In this document: positions 33,155 to 45,640 of the stretch, in pieces
Layout: each line of letters begins with the position of its first letter
Numbering within the stretch: the first letter of the stretch is position 1
Source: Cadophora sp. MPI-SDFR-AT-0126
Lineage: Eukaryota > Ascomycota > Leotiomycetes > Helotiales > Ploettnerulaceae
Direction of reading: 5' to 3'
DNA: 64,000 nucleotides
Assembly (NCBI GenBank): GCA_020747065.1
Contig: JAGMVK010000002.1
Location: forward strand, 1,922,001-1,986,000
The notes under the pieces: generated by a model
The model's input: the letters and a program-made list of their open reading frames with translations, nothing else
Told to the model about the DNA's origin: nothing
The model's database searches: none
Translations under genes and position numbers: made by a program

Positions 33155-35153
33155 ATGGCGAAACCAAGGGTCGTTTACTGGTTCAGAACCGACTTGCGGC
33201 TTCACGACTCGCCCGCTTTGAAAGCGGCACTGGATCTCAACCCCGAGGCATTTTGGCCTATTTGGACATGGGATCCTCATTATGTCTATAGAGCACGTGT
33301 TGGACCGAACAGATGGCAATTCTTGTAAGTTCTAGTTAGAGTTTGCATGTTCGAACTGTTTCTCAACTTCAACCAGGATCGACTGCCAGAACGACCTTTC
33401 AAAGTCCATTACAAGAATTAACAAAAAGTCTAAGCTATTTCTTATGAGGGAGGCGCCACAGACACTATTCCCAAAACTTTTCAAAGCTTGGAGGATTACA
33501 CACTTAGTCTTTGAAAAAGACACAGATGCTTATGCACGAGATCGAGATGCAGCAATAATGGAAGCAGCAAAGGAAGCTGGAGTAGAAGTTATCGTCCGAT
33601 CTGGGAGGACACTTTGGGATAGCGATGAGCTGGTTAAGAAGAACCACGGAAAACCAACAATGAGTATTAGCCAGGTCCAAGCAGCGGGACCAAAAGTTGG
33701 CCCTATACCACGGCCCATACCTGCACCGAAATCTATACCAGATCCAGGAGAGACGAATCTGAATTTCGAGCAAGACCAGCCTGACAAGTCCCCTGACTTC
33801 AATGGTACATCGAGGAAGCACAGTGACAAATCATATGACAAGATTTCTGGACCCAAAGGAGACTTTGCAGTTCCAACCATGGAAGAATTAGGCTTTCCAG
33901 CAGCTACAACACCACATCGAGGCGGCGAAACAGCAGCACTGAAAGCTCTGGACGAAATAATAGCAAACGAGAAGTACACTGCAACGTTCGAGAAACCTAA
34001 TACTGCGCCAACTGATTTCTCACCACAATCTACAACCCTCCTCTCTCCACACCTCCATTTCGGCAGTCTCAGCATTCGTGAGTTCTACTGGCGCGTCCAA
34101 GACATAGTAGATAACTACTCCGGAAAAGCATCTCAACCTCCAGTGTCACTGACTGGCCAACTTCTCTTCCGTGATATGTATTTTGGCGCCCAAGCCGCAC
34201 TCGGCTATTCCTTCGGGCAAACAATGCACAATTCCCACTGCCGCTTCATCCCCTGGCACTTACCCAGCAAAGTCGACCATGACACTCAACTTGTCACGGG
34301 AGAATACCACATTGATTCGCCGGAAGCAGAAGAGTGGTTCCAGCGCTGGAAGGATGGCTTGACAGGGTTTCCATGGATCGATGCTCTGATGCGACAGCTG
34401 AGACAGGATGGCTGGATTCATCATTTGGGAAGACACGCCGTGGCGTGTTTCCTTACTCGAGGCGGCTGCTATATTTCCTGGGAGCGAGGCGCTGAGGTCT
34501 TCGAGGAATTGCTGCTTGATCACGAAACGGCTTGTAATGCGGGAAATTGGCAGTGGCTGTCGTGTACAGCATTCTTCGCGCAGTTCTACAGGTGTTACTC
34601 GCCAATTGCATTTCCACAGAAATGGGACAAGGAAGGTGAATTTGTACGAAAGTACGTACCTGAGCTGGCGAAATTGGACAAGAAATACATCTATGAGCCC
34701 TGGAAAGCACCAATTGCGGATCAGAAGAAAGCCGGCGTGAGTGTCAAAGGGGATGGGAAAGTAAAGGAAGGGGGCGTGTACCCAAAACCGATGTTTGACT
34801 TCTCGGAGAGGAGGACGATTTGTTTGGATGGGATGAAGAATGCTTACCATATTGGGTTGCATGGAGATCATGAGAAAGTTGTAGACGGCACATGGAGGAC
34901 TTTGTTTGATGATGCGGCGGAGGGACCGACAGAGGGGAAGAGCTTCAAGGATGCCATGAGTGAAGGTGGCAAAAAAGTTCGAGATGCTGAGGATAAAAAT
35001 GGGGCTGAGGACGATGGAGCGGTGGCAGAGGATGAGAGTGGTGCTGCTGAGAAGGGAGGCGAGAATAAAGGCGGCGATAAAGGGAAGACAGGCGTGAAAA
35101 GGAAGGCTGGGCAAGGGACACTGGACGCACACTTGAAGCGAGCAAAAAAGTAG
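33155..35153 (+). CDS. (6-4) photolyase / animal-type cryptochrome
   Basis: A blue-light FAD protein of the cryptochrome/photolyase family, in the (6-4) photolyase/CryA-like branch rather than the CPD or DASH branch. It either repairs (6-4) photoproducts in nuclear DNA or acts as a light sensor; some fungal members do both. Two exons, 33155-33324 and 33377-35153, give 648 residues. The antenna domain opens with VVYWFRTDLRLHDSPAL. The FAD domain contains GQLLFRDMYFGAQAALGYSF, GFPWIDALMRQL, the diagnostic WIHHLGRHAVACFLTRG with the His pair near the flavin, and NWQWLSCTAFF. A Pro/Lys-rich insertion (PIPRPIPAPKSIPDPG) lies between the domains. An acidic, Gly/Glu-rich tail follows the catalytic core and ends in a basic nuclear signal (GVKRKAGQGTLDAHLKRAKK). 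The promoter is short (about 210 bp). Identification is firm; repair versus signalling cannot be told from sequence. Confidence 0.93.
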
Positions 35154-35407
35154 TAATGATGACGATCAAAGTAGACTGCGATATTATTGATTGGAGCAAT
35201 AGAAATGTCACAAATATTAATCTTCACAATCTCTCACATGGTCTTCGAAACAAGCAAAAACACAACAAAGTCGGCTAATTTTACACCTCCACGTCTATCC
35301 CGGTAGTCCAAAGCTAACGCCAATTCCCATGCAATAATTCCCCCTTGTGACCTGGACCCGTCCAAATTCATATTCTTTTCATGAAGATTGAAGTCTGTAA
35401 TCGTGAT

Positions 35408-36919
35408 CTAGTCATCCCATTCCTCATCCAGCTGATCAATCAAGCGATTCTCGTCCTCTGCTCGGTTGTTCCTTCCCCTGCCTGTGGAGGAGCCATTTGG
35501 CGAAACGGACAATGCGCTGTACCCCCTTCTGCTTGGCATGAAACGGGCACATGATGAGGTAGCTATGATGAAGATATCCTGTTGATGGTCTCGTTAGCAA
35601 GCTTATTCTTGGAGACAGTTTTGAGAACGGAAATTTAGTGAAAGTGGTATATATGAGTATGATGGGGCTGCATTTTCAAACTCGAGACGCCGTTGTATGC
35701 TGCTTTTCTATCCTATAAGCACCGAGAAGTTATGCATGAAAGATATACAAGAGAAAGAAATGTGTGTACAGGAGGATGGGTATACAGGCTGCGAAAACTT
35801 CGTGAACGATTTCCGCTTCAGCTTTTTCTTTGTACAATAGTTCAGCCAATGGGCTGAAATCGAACCGCTTAGGAGAGATGAGAGGATTCCCAAGACGATC
35901 TCGACATATGTGATTTTGATTTCTTCGCTGCCGACGGAGGTCGCACCTCCATCGTCGGGAGAATACCATCCCGCACTGATGTCACCCTGGGAATGATCCT
36001 CTGCTTCGACCGCTGGACACAAAAGCAGAATCTCACCTTTAAGAAGCTGCCAATTCCCGCCCACATGCTGTAGTTGGGCAATTGTCTCCATCCACGCGCG
36101 TGCGCTACATTGCGCTGGTAGAATACACCACCAAGGAAATATACGAGAATTGCAATGACACCAATAATGGCAAACACGGCTCCGGGACCGACTGATTGCT
36201 TCGCGGGCTCGGCTGTGATGCAGGCTGCACGGGAGAGGACCTCGAAGTGGTATGAACATTCGTCTGGGTCGGTGCCGACAAATGTAGCAGATGCTTGGGT
36301 TGCAAGGGGGTCTTTGTCGCAGTGAAAGGAGATTATGGTGGACTTTCGACGGACGTCAGAGTCGGCCTTCTTCTCAATCACATCCTCAAGCCCGTTGGTA
36401 TCTGAAGTCGATTGTTTCTTCTTCTCGGTTTCACAAGGTGATCCATTCGTGTATTGAAGAACAAGCCGTCTTCCTCTTAAAGTCAAATCCGAAGAATTCT
36501 GTCTGCGCTTGGGATTCAGTAACCTGCTTATCTCGGCCGTCATGTCTGCCTTACCCAATAGAGTACTTCTTCGAACCCAGCTCATAATATGCACTGACAT
36601 TCCTCCATAGACTCCGATCTACCCCAACAACATCTTCTACCTTCCCCACAACTGGGGCACATATATTTAGTGTAAAATTCGCCTCATTGTTGTGGTAGTC
36701 GTATCCGCGAGCGTGCCAGTCGTCCACCTTCTCCCCTTTCGTAGGTTTCTTGTCATCCGCCGGCAGAGCTATCGACAGCGATCTCAGATCGTAGAAATTC
36801 CCCGTTGAGGACGATATCGTACATGGCTCTAGGACCTTCTCGTCGGAGGATGCGGCGTTCACTCCATAGTGCAATGCCAGAGTTACGAGCAAGCTTGTCG
36901 GAAGGGTTGGGAAGTGCAT
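35408..36919 (-). CDS. ATG27: Autophagy-related protein 27
   Basis: Atg27 is a single-pass membrane protein that helps traffic Atg9 vesicles to the phagophore and cycles between Golgi, endosome and vacuole. Three exons give 333 residues: 36919-36555, 36502-36037 and 35578-35408. A signal peptide (MHFPTLPTSLLVTLALHYGV) is followed by a lumenal mannose-6-phosphate-receptor-like domain with paired cysteines (LEPCTI, LNICAPVVG, GSPCE, ISFHCD, DECSYHF, AACI). A transmembrane helix covers about 228-250. The cytosolic tail carries RGYSAL, a tyrosine-based sorting signal like the YSAV of yeast Atg27, and ends DEEWDD. The last intron is 458 nt (35579-36036), far longer than others here. It is accepted because the donor GTGAGA and acceptor CAACAG join SFLK directly to DIFIIATSSCARF, as expected for the family. 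Confidence 0.9.
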
Positions 36920-37995
36920 GATGAGGTGTGGTCCAAGAGTTCTGGCAGAGCGCCTGCAGGCGCAACAGGTTTCAGACTTATGCAATAAGTAAGTGCAGCT
37001 GTAGATTAATGTATCTGTAGATAGATGTACTGCGGTTGTTGGGCAGCTTACTGTCCAGCAGTTGTTGTGAAAAGGGCTTAGGCATTATCCTCGAACCCAT
37101 CTTTGGCGAGAACCTTACAGATGGCGTTCTCACCTTGAGATGCACGTGGTCCAATACCCCTGAGCCCCTTTCCCCGGAGTATCCCATGTCTTGTGGGCAA
37201 TCGTCCATCGTTTCTCGATTTCGGAAGATGTTTATTATTCGTTCTTTTTTTCCTTCTCTTCCATACTTCCAAATGTACATATGAATCAGATAGACTATTG
37301 GTCTGATACCTTACTAGATATGTAGTCGCAATTCTTCCACCAAATTGGACCACTCAGTTCAATAAAAGCAAGAGTTCGAGTACCTCACGGGAACTTCGTC
37401 GCATTCATCGGATTCCGCGGATTCAGTCTTTTGAAATGCGGCCGATCGAAGCAGCTCTTGCGTCTCATTTGAGGCTGTGAATGGAAACACACAATAGCCC
37501 ATCGTAAGACTTGACAAGGTCGGCATTTGTTCTATCCGGCTTTGAGAAAGAGTAGGTAATCTTTTGGCGTTGTAACCATCATCGTCAGGGAAGAACTGCA
37601 TACATAATAGGTAAGAGCATTTTATTCCGTATGTACCCAGTATTGTAATCGAAATCGATACAAAAATCGGTACCATAGCGAATTCCATTTCATTCCTCTC
37701 TCTTCATCAACATTCATTGTTATTGGATAGAACATCGGTCAGGAACATTCAGGCCAAGCCAAGCCACATCTGCACGACAGCCTCAGCACAGACCTCTCCA
37801 CAGACAGTGCATGCCTTGAAGTCATCATCGATAGAAACACGAACACGACGGGATCTTGAGAGCCGGATGAGCCCATTGTCAACAAACGGCGGAATTCGGC
37901 CACAGACCTCAGCTACCCCTCTACTTAACTGCCCTGGACGGGCTCTTTGAAAACAGAACAGCTCTAAGCCAATTGACCTTCTATTCAACCTCACC
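36920..37995. promoter_or_regulatory. Divergent upstream region of ATG27 and ERG24
   Basis: About 1.1 kb between divergent start codons. It may include a small minus-strand gene near 37359-37688, listed separately with low confidence. Otherwise no repeat or RNA signature is seen. Confidence 0.4.
37359..37688 (-). CDS. Possible small hypothetical protein
   Basis: A 109-codon frame from an ATG at 37688 begins with a hydrophobic stretch (MVPIFVSISITILGTYG) and continues as hydrophilic text (PDDDGYNAKRLPTL, TESAESDECDEVPVRY). A possible 41-nt intron and a downstream GTGAGG donor make other models possible. No family is recognised. It may be chance, so it is reported only as a candidate. Confidence 0.25.
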   Translation of the reverse strand: MEFAMVPIFVSISITILGTYGIKCSYLLCMQFFPDDDGYNAKRLPTLSQSRIEQMPTLSSLTMGYCVFPFTASNETQELLRSAAFQKTESAESDECDEVPVRYSNSCFY

Positions 37996-39589
37996 ATGGC
38001 GCCAAAAGCCTCGAAAGACGCAGCTGTTAAGCACACCGAGCCGCATGGCTACGAATTTTTTGGACCGTATGTATCTGCCTTACTGTAAATTGAACTGTAT
38101 ACTAACTGTTTGCTAGTCCTGGCGCATTCGTTATCTCTTTCGGTCTTCCTCTGGTCGTGTACGCCTTCACTTTCCTATGTAACGACATCTCGGGCTGCCC
38201 AGTTCCCTCCGTCCTCGCACCTTCGACAGCCACTATCGAACAACTCAAAAGAGATGCAGGATGGCCTGCGAATGGCATATATGGATTGGCAAACTGGGAT
38301 GCGACTTTGAAGGTGGTAGGATACTACTTGTTCAGTGCGATACTTCACCGTGTATTGCCAGGAGAGGAGAAGTTAGGTGTTGAACTTACGAATGGAGGCA
38401 AGCTTAAGTACAAATTTAACAGTATGCGCCTTGCCTGAAGTCTCCTGCATAGTTCTAATGATGTATAGCATGGTCTTCCACGATGGTTACATTCGGCATT
38501 CTCGCTGCTGGTACAGCATACCAAGGCGCAGATTTCCCGGTCTGGACCTACATCTACGACAACTTCCTCCAAATCGCGACAGCCAATATCCTCATTGCCT
38601 ATTTCCTCGCAACATTCGTCTATGTTCGCAGCTTTAGCGTCAAGGCTGGTAACTCGGACCTTCGAGAACTGGCAGCTGGTGGACATTCGGGCAACATGTT
38701 ATACGATTGGTTCATTGGTCGGGAGCTCAATCCTCGTGTCACACTTCCTCTCCTCGGTGAGATCGATATCAAAGAATTCATGGAATTGCGCCCAGGTATG
38801 ATGGGATGGGCCATATTGGACTTTGCCTTCATTGCTCGCCAGTACAGATCATACGGCTACGTGACTGATAGCATTCTGCTCGTCACAGCCTTCCAAACCC
38901 TCTATATCCTCGATTCATTCTGGATGGAGAATGCTATCCTGACAACCATGGATATAACGACCGATGGCTTCGGATTCATGCTTTCATTTGGCGACCTCGT
39001 CTGGGTGCCATTCGTCTATTCTCTCCAAGCAAGATACCTAGCTACATACCCCCTGACTCTGGGACCTCTCGGCACAGCTGGGGTTCTCGGAGTCGTAAGC
39101 ATTGGGTTCTACATTTTCCGCAGCACCAACAACGAGAAGAACCGATTCCGTACTGATCCTAAGGATCCTCGTGTCGCCCACCTTAAATACATCGAGACAA
39201 AGTCCGGATCCAGACTCCTGGTCTCTGGCTGGTGGGGAATGGCGCGCCACATCAACTATTTTGGCGACTGGTTCCAGTCCTGGGCATACTGCCTCCCAAC
39301 TGGCGTTGCTGGCTACCTCGTTCAGCACAGCTCGGTCGCTCCCGCAACGGGCCAGTCTCTTGCCGACAAATCATTCGTGTACAGCGGACCGACAGAGTAC
39401 ACCGAGGTCTTGCAGGGCTCTGCCCGAGGATATGGTATCATCGTCACATACTTCTATGTCCTGTACTTTGCGATTCTGCTCATCCATCGTGAGAGAAGAG
39501 ATGAGGCGAAGTGTATGCGGAAGTATGGTGATGACTGGAACAAGTATCGGGAGATTGTGAAATACCGTATCATACCTGGCATTTATTAG
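37996..39589 (+). CDS. ERG24: Delta(14)-sterol reductase (C-14 sterol reductase)
   Basis: It reduces the C14-C15 double bond left after lanosterol/eburicol 14-demethylation in ergosterol synthesis, in the ER membrane, using NADPH; it is the target of morpholine fungicides. Three exons give 498 residues: 37996-38066, 38117-38421 and 38469-39589, with 47-50-nt introns. Many transmembrane segments are evident (GAFVISFGLPLVVYAFTFL, IATANILIAYFLATFVYV, VTYFYVLYFAILLI). Family signatures are ELNPRVTLPLLGEIDIKEF, LLVSGWWGMARHINYFGDW and the C-terminal CMRKYGDDWNKYREIVKYRI with the terminal IPGIY. Both exon junctions restore conserved text (FFGPPGAF and KFNTWSS). The length is normal. I see no disrupted motif. 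Confidence 0.95.
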
Positions 39590-41664
39590 GAAGAGAGTGT
39601 GCGATATGCTTTGGAGACCAGGCTTATTTTGAAGCTGTATAATATTTGTCCAATGAGTACAGTGCCTTTAAGGACTAGACTCAATACCGGGCTTGCGATG
39701 AGTTGCTTCTAGCTTATTGCGCATAATGATTGATTTGCTTCCAACAGCAAGGTAGCTTGCTCGTCAATGGGCTTATGAGAATGTTAAATCTCTAATTCAG
39801 GACATTTCTCCACCGATGGGTAGTGTGAATTTTGGATTGGACACAAGCTCCACGCAACTGACTTCCAAGATGAGTACTCACTCCATGATGCAGAGCTGCA
39901 TGTTCGGATCTCGACCACGGGAAGCATTCGGCCCGATACTTACGAGATGGGTCCAGATGGAGTGAACAGCGGGAGTCGTTAAGCGGGTTTGGCATACTTT
40001 CGTACCAAGAGATGACGAGAAGTCAAGATGCGGGGAGACAAGCAGAAGCGGGTCGCTCTTGAAAGGTGGAATGGAGAAGCACTCTTGGTCGCAGAATATG
40101 TCAGATTAGAATTCCATGCTGGATCACATGGGTTTCGTCTCTGTCGAACATGGCTTTTGCAAGATTTGAAACATATTCTGGAATACGCTTTAATCTATAC
40201 GTGAGACGTGTACCTGTTGATCCAGACCGTCAGCAGGAAGATCGATCCCCAGCACAGAACGGAGTGAGATGTCCCGAGTAGTACCTTAATAATAGCTTAT
40301 GAAGCTAAATTCGACCCCATTCATTCTCGTCTCCAGAGTTCTCCAGCCTCTCTATTAACTGCCAGATACCGATGATTAACCTTTTTTAGCTTTCAGGAAA
40401 GCTACATCCGACTCCAAGAGAATGTTTAGCTCCACGTGAAGGACAGTCTAGACAAGATCAAGTTCTTGTTTTGCAACAATGGGTACGTAAAGAGCTTCAT
40501 CAGCTGTGTGGCTGGGTATAATAGGATGACTGAGAAAGTCTCTCACATCTGATCATACTCATGTGAGGACAGTAAACAACGCCCTCCGAACTCTCCGCTC
40601 ATCTGTCACGTTCACTCAAGATTTATAAGAGAGATAACTCGAATTCCAAGTCTGGTGACAGAACGCTCGTAACTGTTCAGAATAATCGGGCTCCGCTTCA
40701 ATAGCGGCCACACTCAGTGAGTGAGATTTCGCTGAGATGTTGTCAGATGTGGAGAAGAAGAAAGTCAAATGCACGGCTCATGCAGAGAGACATGGAGAAC
40801 AAGTTGTGGAGACCCCAGCCAGCCCGGACGCCACGTCGGGATGTAAACAGGGATGCCTGGCTGTGGCTCTTCATGACGTTTTGATGATGGGACGAAGAAG
40901 CCAGCCGACCGAGCTTTCGAACTTCCATGCTCTCGTCTCGAGCACCTGTGGACAACCCAACAGAACAGGGCAAACCGCGAAAGCAGACAAATCAAGACAT
41001 GAGTACTAGACTTCGGCTTAGTTGGAAAGAATAATAATCCAAGCTTTTTCCAGTAAACCCCTCAAAGTTTCGGCCCTACTATTTTTCGTAGACCACCACG
41101 TCCACCGACCTTTGACTCGGCACCGTCATGACCTGACCCGAGCTGGCTACCTCCTTTACAAACGGGATCGCGGAATAAGCATGGTGGCTTGAAGTCTTGT
41201 CGATCCCAGGAACTTTTGTGAGATGGAGCCGCCTTGCTAAGCCGCAAAGGGCTTGACTACCTTGCGAGCTTCTGCAGAGAAGGAAACTCGAAGAATGGCT
41301 AACGGCGGGGAGGCTCATGATCCTGGAGAGAGCTTGCGTCTCTCTGCGAAGCGACGGCTTGATCGGCGGAGCTATTAGAAGAGCTTGCCTGCCACTTTGT
41401 AAAAATTTGGAAATCTCTTTGAGACCTTCACATTCAATTCAACAATTTGTCGAGGTGTGATTCGTCGAGTTGTGATTGTGGTGGTACATTCGGTAGATTC
41501 GTCAGTTCATGATGTTTTCCTCGATCGCCGTTGCCATGCTGGCAACAAACGTGGTTACTGCCACTCATATCCTGCCAAGACAAGTAAGTCGTGACCACAC
41601 CGCATCTTTTCCCCCATAGAATATCGCCCGGCATCCATAAAGCCACAAAAATTACCTACCCGTC
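39590..41664. other. Intergenic region
   Basis: About 2.1 kb without a supported gene. Short frames (up to about 90 codons near 40737) overlap on both strands. It contains the beta-glucosidase promoter at its right end. Confidence 0.5.
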
Positions 41665-44656
41665 ATGTTTGCTATGAAGGAGCTTGTGCTTGCTGTGGCG
41701 AGTTATCTCTGGGGCACAGAACTATTACTAAAACACCAGCAGACATTTTCGAACAACACATCCCCCGGCTCAGGAAACAACCAGTTTTCGCCGCCATTCT
41801 ATCCTTCGCCATGGATGTCTGGGCAGGGTGAATGGGCAGATGCTTATGAAAAAGCGAGAGATTTCGTCTCGCAACTTACACTTCTTGAGAAAGTCAATCT
41901 CACAACTGGTGTTGGATGGGAAGGTGAACAATGTGTGGGACAAGTAAGTCTCCCTGTCAACATGAAGTAAAGACACATATTGACGTGAAAAGGTCGGCTC
42001 AATTCCCCGTTTGGGATTTAGATCGCTTTGTATGCAGGATTCTCCTGTTGGATTGAGATTCACGGATTACAATAGTGTTTTCTCTTCTGGGCAGACTGTC
42101 GCTGCGACTTTTGATCGAGGTCTCTTTTATGCCAGAGGTCATGCTATGGGTCAAGAGCATAAGGCTAAGGGTGTTACTGTTCAGCTTGGTCCCGTTGCTG
42201 GTCCTCTGGGCAGGGCGCCCGAGGGAGGACGAAATTGGGAAGGATTCTCACCTGATCCATATCTGAGTAAGTGCTCCCGATCAGAGTATCCAGATTCGTT
42301 TCTGACAATCAGTAGCTGGCGTTGCAATCGCCGAGACTATCAAGGGCACTCAAGATGCTGGAATTATTGCTTGCGCTAAGCATTATATTGCTAACGAGCA
42401 GGTATGTCACGGCTGGTCCTCAGCACTTTGAGTAAATCCTCTGACAGAGATTCAGGAACACTTCCGTCAAGCCCCAGAAGCCATTGGATACGGTTACAAC
42501 ATTACTGAGTCCATATCCTCAAACATCGATGATACCACTATGCATGAGCTCTACTTGTGGCCATTCGCCGATGCAGTCCGTGCTGGTGTCGGTTCCATCA
42601 TGTGTTCTTACAATCAGATCAACAACTCTTATGGGTGCCAGAACTCGAAGCTTTTGAATAATATACTAAAGGATGAGCTTGGATTCCAAGGCTTTGTTAT
42701 GAGTGATTGGCAGGCGCAGCACACTGGAGCAGCATCAGCTGCTGCTGGTCTTGACAGTAAGTGTCACATTATTTCATTTCCACCTATCGAGTTTGCTTCG
42801 AGGAGCCTGAAACATCCCCTTCGAATATCTCGACTCGGTCTCTGCACCTTTCCTCCGCGTTCTAGGGTAATTGTTGTGGGGAAGAGACACTGCCAGTTCT
42901 ATCTTAAGCGAACACATGGTCACGATCCCTCGATTCAAAGCAAAAATACTGACTCTTTGCTTGAATAGTGACCATGCCCGGAGACACGCTTTTCAACACT
43001 GGCTTGAGTTTCTGGGGCACAAATTTGACTCTCGCCGTTATCAATGGAACAGTACCAGAATGGCGCATTGATGATATGGCTATGAGAATCATGGCTGCCT
43101 ATTTCAAAGTTGGTCTGACCCTCAACGAGCCTCCAATCAACTTCGATTCTTGGACTCTCGACACATATGGCCCATTACATGCCTCCGTCGGAGCCAACAT
43201 TCAGCAAGTCAACTGGCATGTCGATGTTCGAGGCGATCACGCTGGGTTGATTCGAGACATCGGTGCTAGGGCCACAGTTCTGCTCAAGAATGTCAACAAT
43301 ACACTTCCTCTCAACAAGCCGAGATTTCTAGCAGTCATTGGAGATGATGCTGGTCCAAATATAAACGGTCCAAACAGTTGTCCAGATCGTGGTTGCGACA
43401 ACGGTACCCTGGCGATGGCGTGGGGTTCTGGTAGCTCCAACTTCCCTTACCTGGTGACTCCAGATACTGCTCTACAAAACCAAGCATTTGCAGACGGAAC
43501 CAGGTACGAAAGTGTTCTAGATAACTACGCCACATCTCAAATCGAGGCACTAGTGTCTCAAGCATATGCGACTGCCATTGTATTCGTCAACGCCAATTCT
43601 GGAGAAGGCTACATCAATGTCGATGGCAACGAGGGTGATCGCCAGAATCTTACGCTTTGGGGATCTGGAGATGATCTGATCAAGAATGTGTCTGCACTTT
43701 GCAACAACACCATCGTTGTGATTCACTCTACTGGACCTACCCTTGTTTCCGAATGGTACGACAGCCCGAACGTTACAGCTATTCTGTGGGCCGGTGTTCC
43801 AGGTCAAGAGAGTGGAAACAGTATCACCGATATTCTCTACGGAAAGGTCAATCCCGCAGCTCGGACTCCCTTCACATGGGGAACCACTCGCGAGAGCTAT
43901 GGTACTGACGTTCTCTATGAACCTAATAATGGCGAGGCAGCGCCGCAAGATGAGTTTACCGAGGGTGTTTTTATCGACTACCGAGCTTTCGATCGCTCCA
44001 ACACTACACCCATCTACGAGTTCGGATTCGGTCTCTCATACACCACTTTCGAGTATTCAGATCTCACTGTGACCAAACACAATGTCAGTGCCTATACGCC
44101 TACCACAGGAACAACACAAGCAGCACCAGTCCTTGGTAACTTCTCTACCAACCTGAGCGATTATCTCTTCCCCAACGGAAGCTTCCCTCATATATGGCAA
44201 TACATCTACCCATACCTCAACAGCAGCGATGCCCGGACTGCCTCCGCAGACCCCGACTATGGTCAGACAGCAGATCAATTCATGCCTCCAGGCGCGGTTG
44301 ACGGATCACCACAGCCCCTCCTCGGCGCTGGTGGCGCACCCGGAGGCAATCCTCAGCTCTGGGATGTCCTGTATACTGTCAGAGCCACGATCCAGAACAC
44401 TGGATCCGTCAACGGCGAGGAGGTCCCCCAATTGTATGTCTCCCTCGGCGGTTCCAACCAACCTAGAGTCGTTCTCCGCGGGTTCGAACGCTTGAGCATC
44501 GATGCTGGTGAATCTGCTACCTTCACCGCAGATATCACCCGACGAGATTTAAGCAACTGGGATACCATATCGCAGAATTGGGTCATCACCGATGCACCAA
44601 AGACTGTGTATGTTGGCTCGAGTTCGAGGAAATTGCCTTTGAGCCAGGCTTTGTAA
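41665..44656 (+). CDS. Beta-glucosidase, glycoside hydrolase family 3
   Basis: It should hydrolyse terminal beta-D-glucosyl residues, for example of cellobiose, with retention, outside the cell. Five exons give 875 residues: 41665-41943, 41993-42266, 42316-42401, 42456-42756 and 42969-44656. The GH3 N-domain shows [35 protein letters not shown] and [11 protein letters not shown]. The catalytic nucleophile is Asp297 in [15 protein letters not shown]. The C-domain follows after GLDMTMPGDT. Then come the long linker and a fibronectin-III-like end ([35 protein letters not shown]). Many NxT/S sites fit secretion. The signal peptide ([14 protein letters not shown], after a four-residue lead) is weaker than usual, and an upstream exon cannot be excluded. 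The third exon's acceptor is read as CAGTAG to give YLTGVAIAE. The last intron is unusually long (212 nt). Confidence 0.93.
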
Positions 44657-45476
44657 TTCCACTTCGATTCGTCTTTTTACTCTGGGATGTGTGGAAGGTT
44701 GGGAAAATAGCGAGGCACAGGGGTCCGTAAATGACTTCGAAGGCTCATGGGAGCCGTATTGAAACTCGTCAGGAGTATAAACTGTCGTTCATGACTTATG
44801 ATGAATGCATAGAGATGAGATTCTTTGGTTGGAAACCGGCTCCTAGGTACCGGAAAAGGAAATAAAGTAATTTGTATCAGTAATGTTCACTTGGCCCTCG
44901 AAATTCCCTGTTGTACACTACGTGAATCTGCTGTCTATTCCCTTCATGTATTTCTGGATCCTAAAGATGACCACTTGTTCTATGACTTTTCCATGGCGAG
45001 CATCTGCTTGTGCTCAAGGAAAGCCTAAGTGTGCTCCTTCGTTCCACTTTTTTGTCAAGCGAAAGCTGTGAACTTAACGCGTGACTATGGACAGTTGGTT
45101 TAATGCTCCAGATATTGTTTAATGTTGTTGGAAAAGTTACAATGAAGGACGGTTGATCTAAAACAGATGCTCTATCAGCCCCACCAACTCCAGTGCCTGC
45201 TCCAACGTCATTACTACCCATAACCACCGGCACAACCACCAAGTTTTCACCCAAAACCCTCTTCGGATTCTCCAGGCTTATTCGAGAACACCTCCCACCG
45301 TCCCTATTAGCAGTATGGATCTCAGCCTACCTCTTAGCCTCAACATCTTTTCTCTACTTGGTAAAGATCGGGAATTAGGTTTGCAGGATTTGTGCGTTCG
45401 TGAATGTGCGGAGGGAGTTGATGGAGAAGTCTTCAGGATGGACTTGGGTATCGAGGAGGAATGTAAGGAGGTTACC

Positions 45477-45640
45477 GAAGATGAAGATGAAGATGAAGAT
45501 GAAGATGAAGATGAAGATGAAGATGAAGATGAAGATGAAGATGAAGATGAAGATGAAGATGAAGATGAAGATGAAGATGAAGATGAAGATGAAGATGAAG
45601 ATGAAGATGAAGATGAAGATGAAGATGAAGATGAAGATGA
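45477..45640. repeat. (GATGAA)n hexanucleotide microsatellite, about 27 copies
   Basis: About 164 bp of nearly perfect 6-bp repeats. All three plus-strand readings are open or nearly so: Glu-Asp, Lys-Met, and another. The minus strand reads poly-Ser in one frame. Frames of 124-163 codons across it are therefore a by-product of the repeat, and I do not call a gene. Length variation between isolates is expected. Confidence 0.95.
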
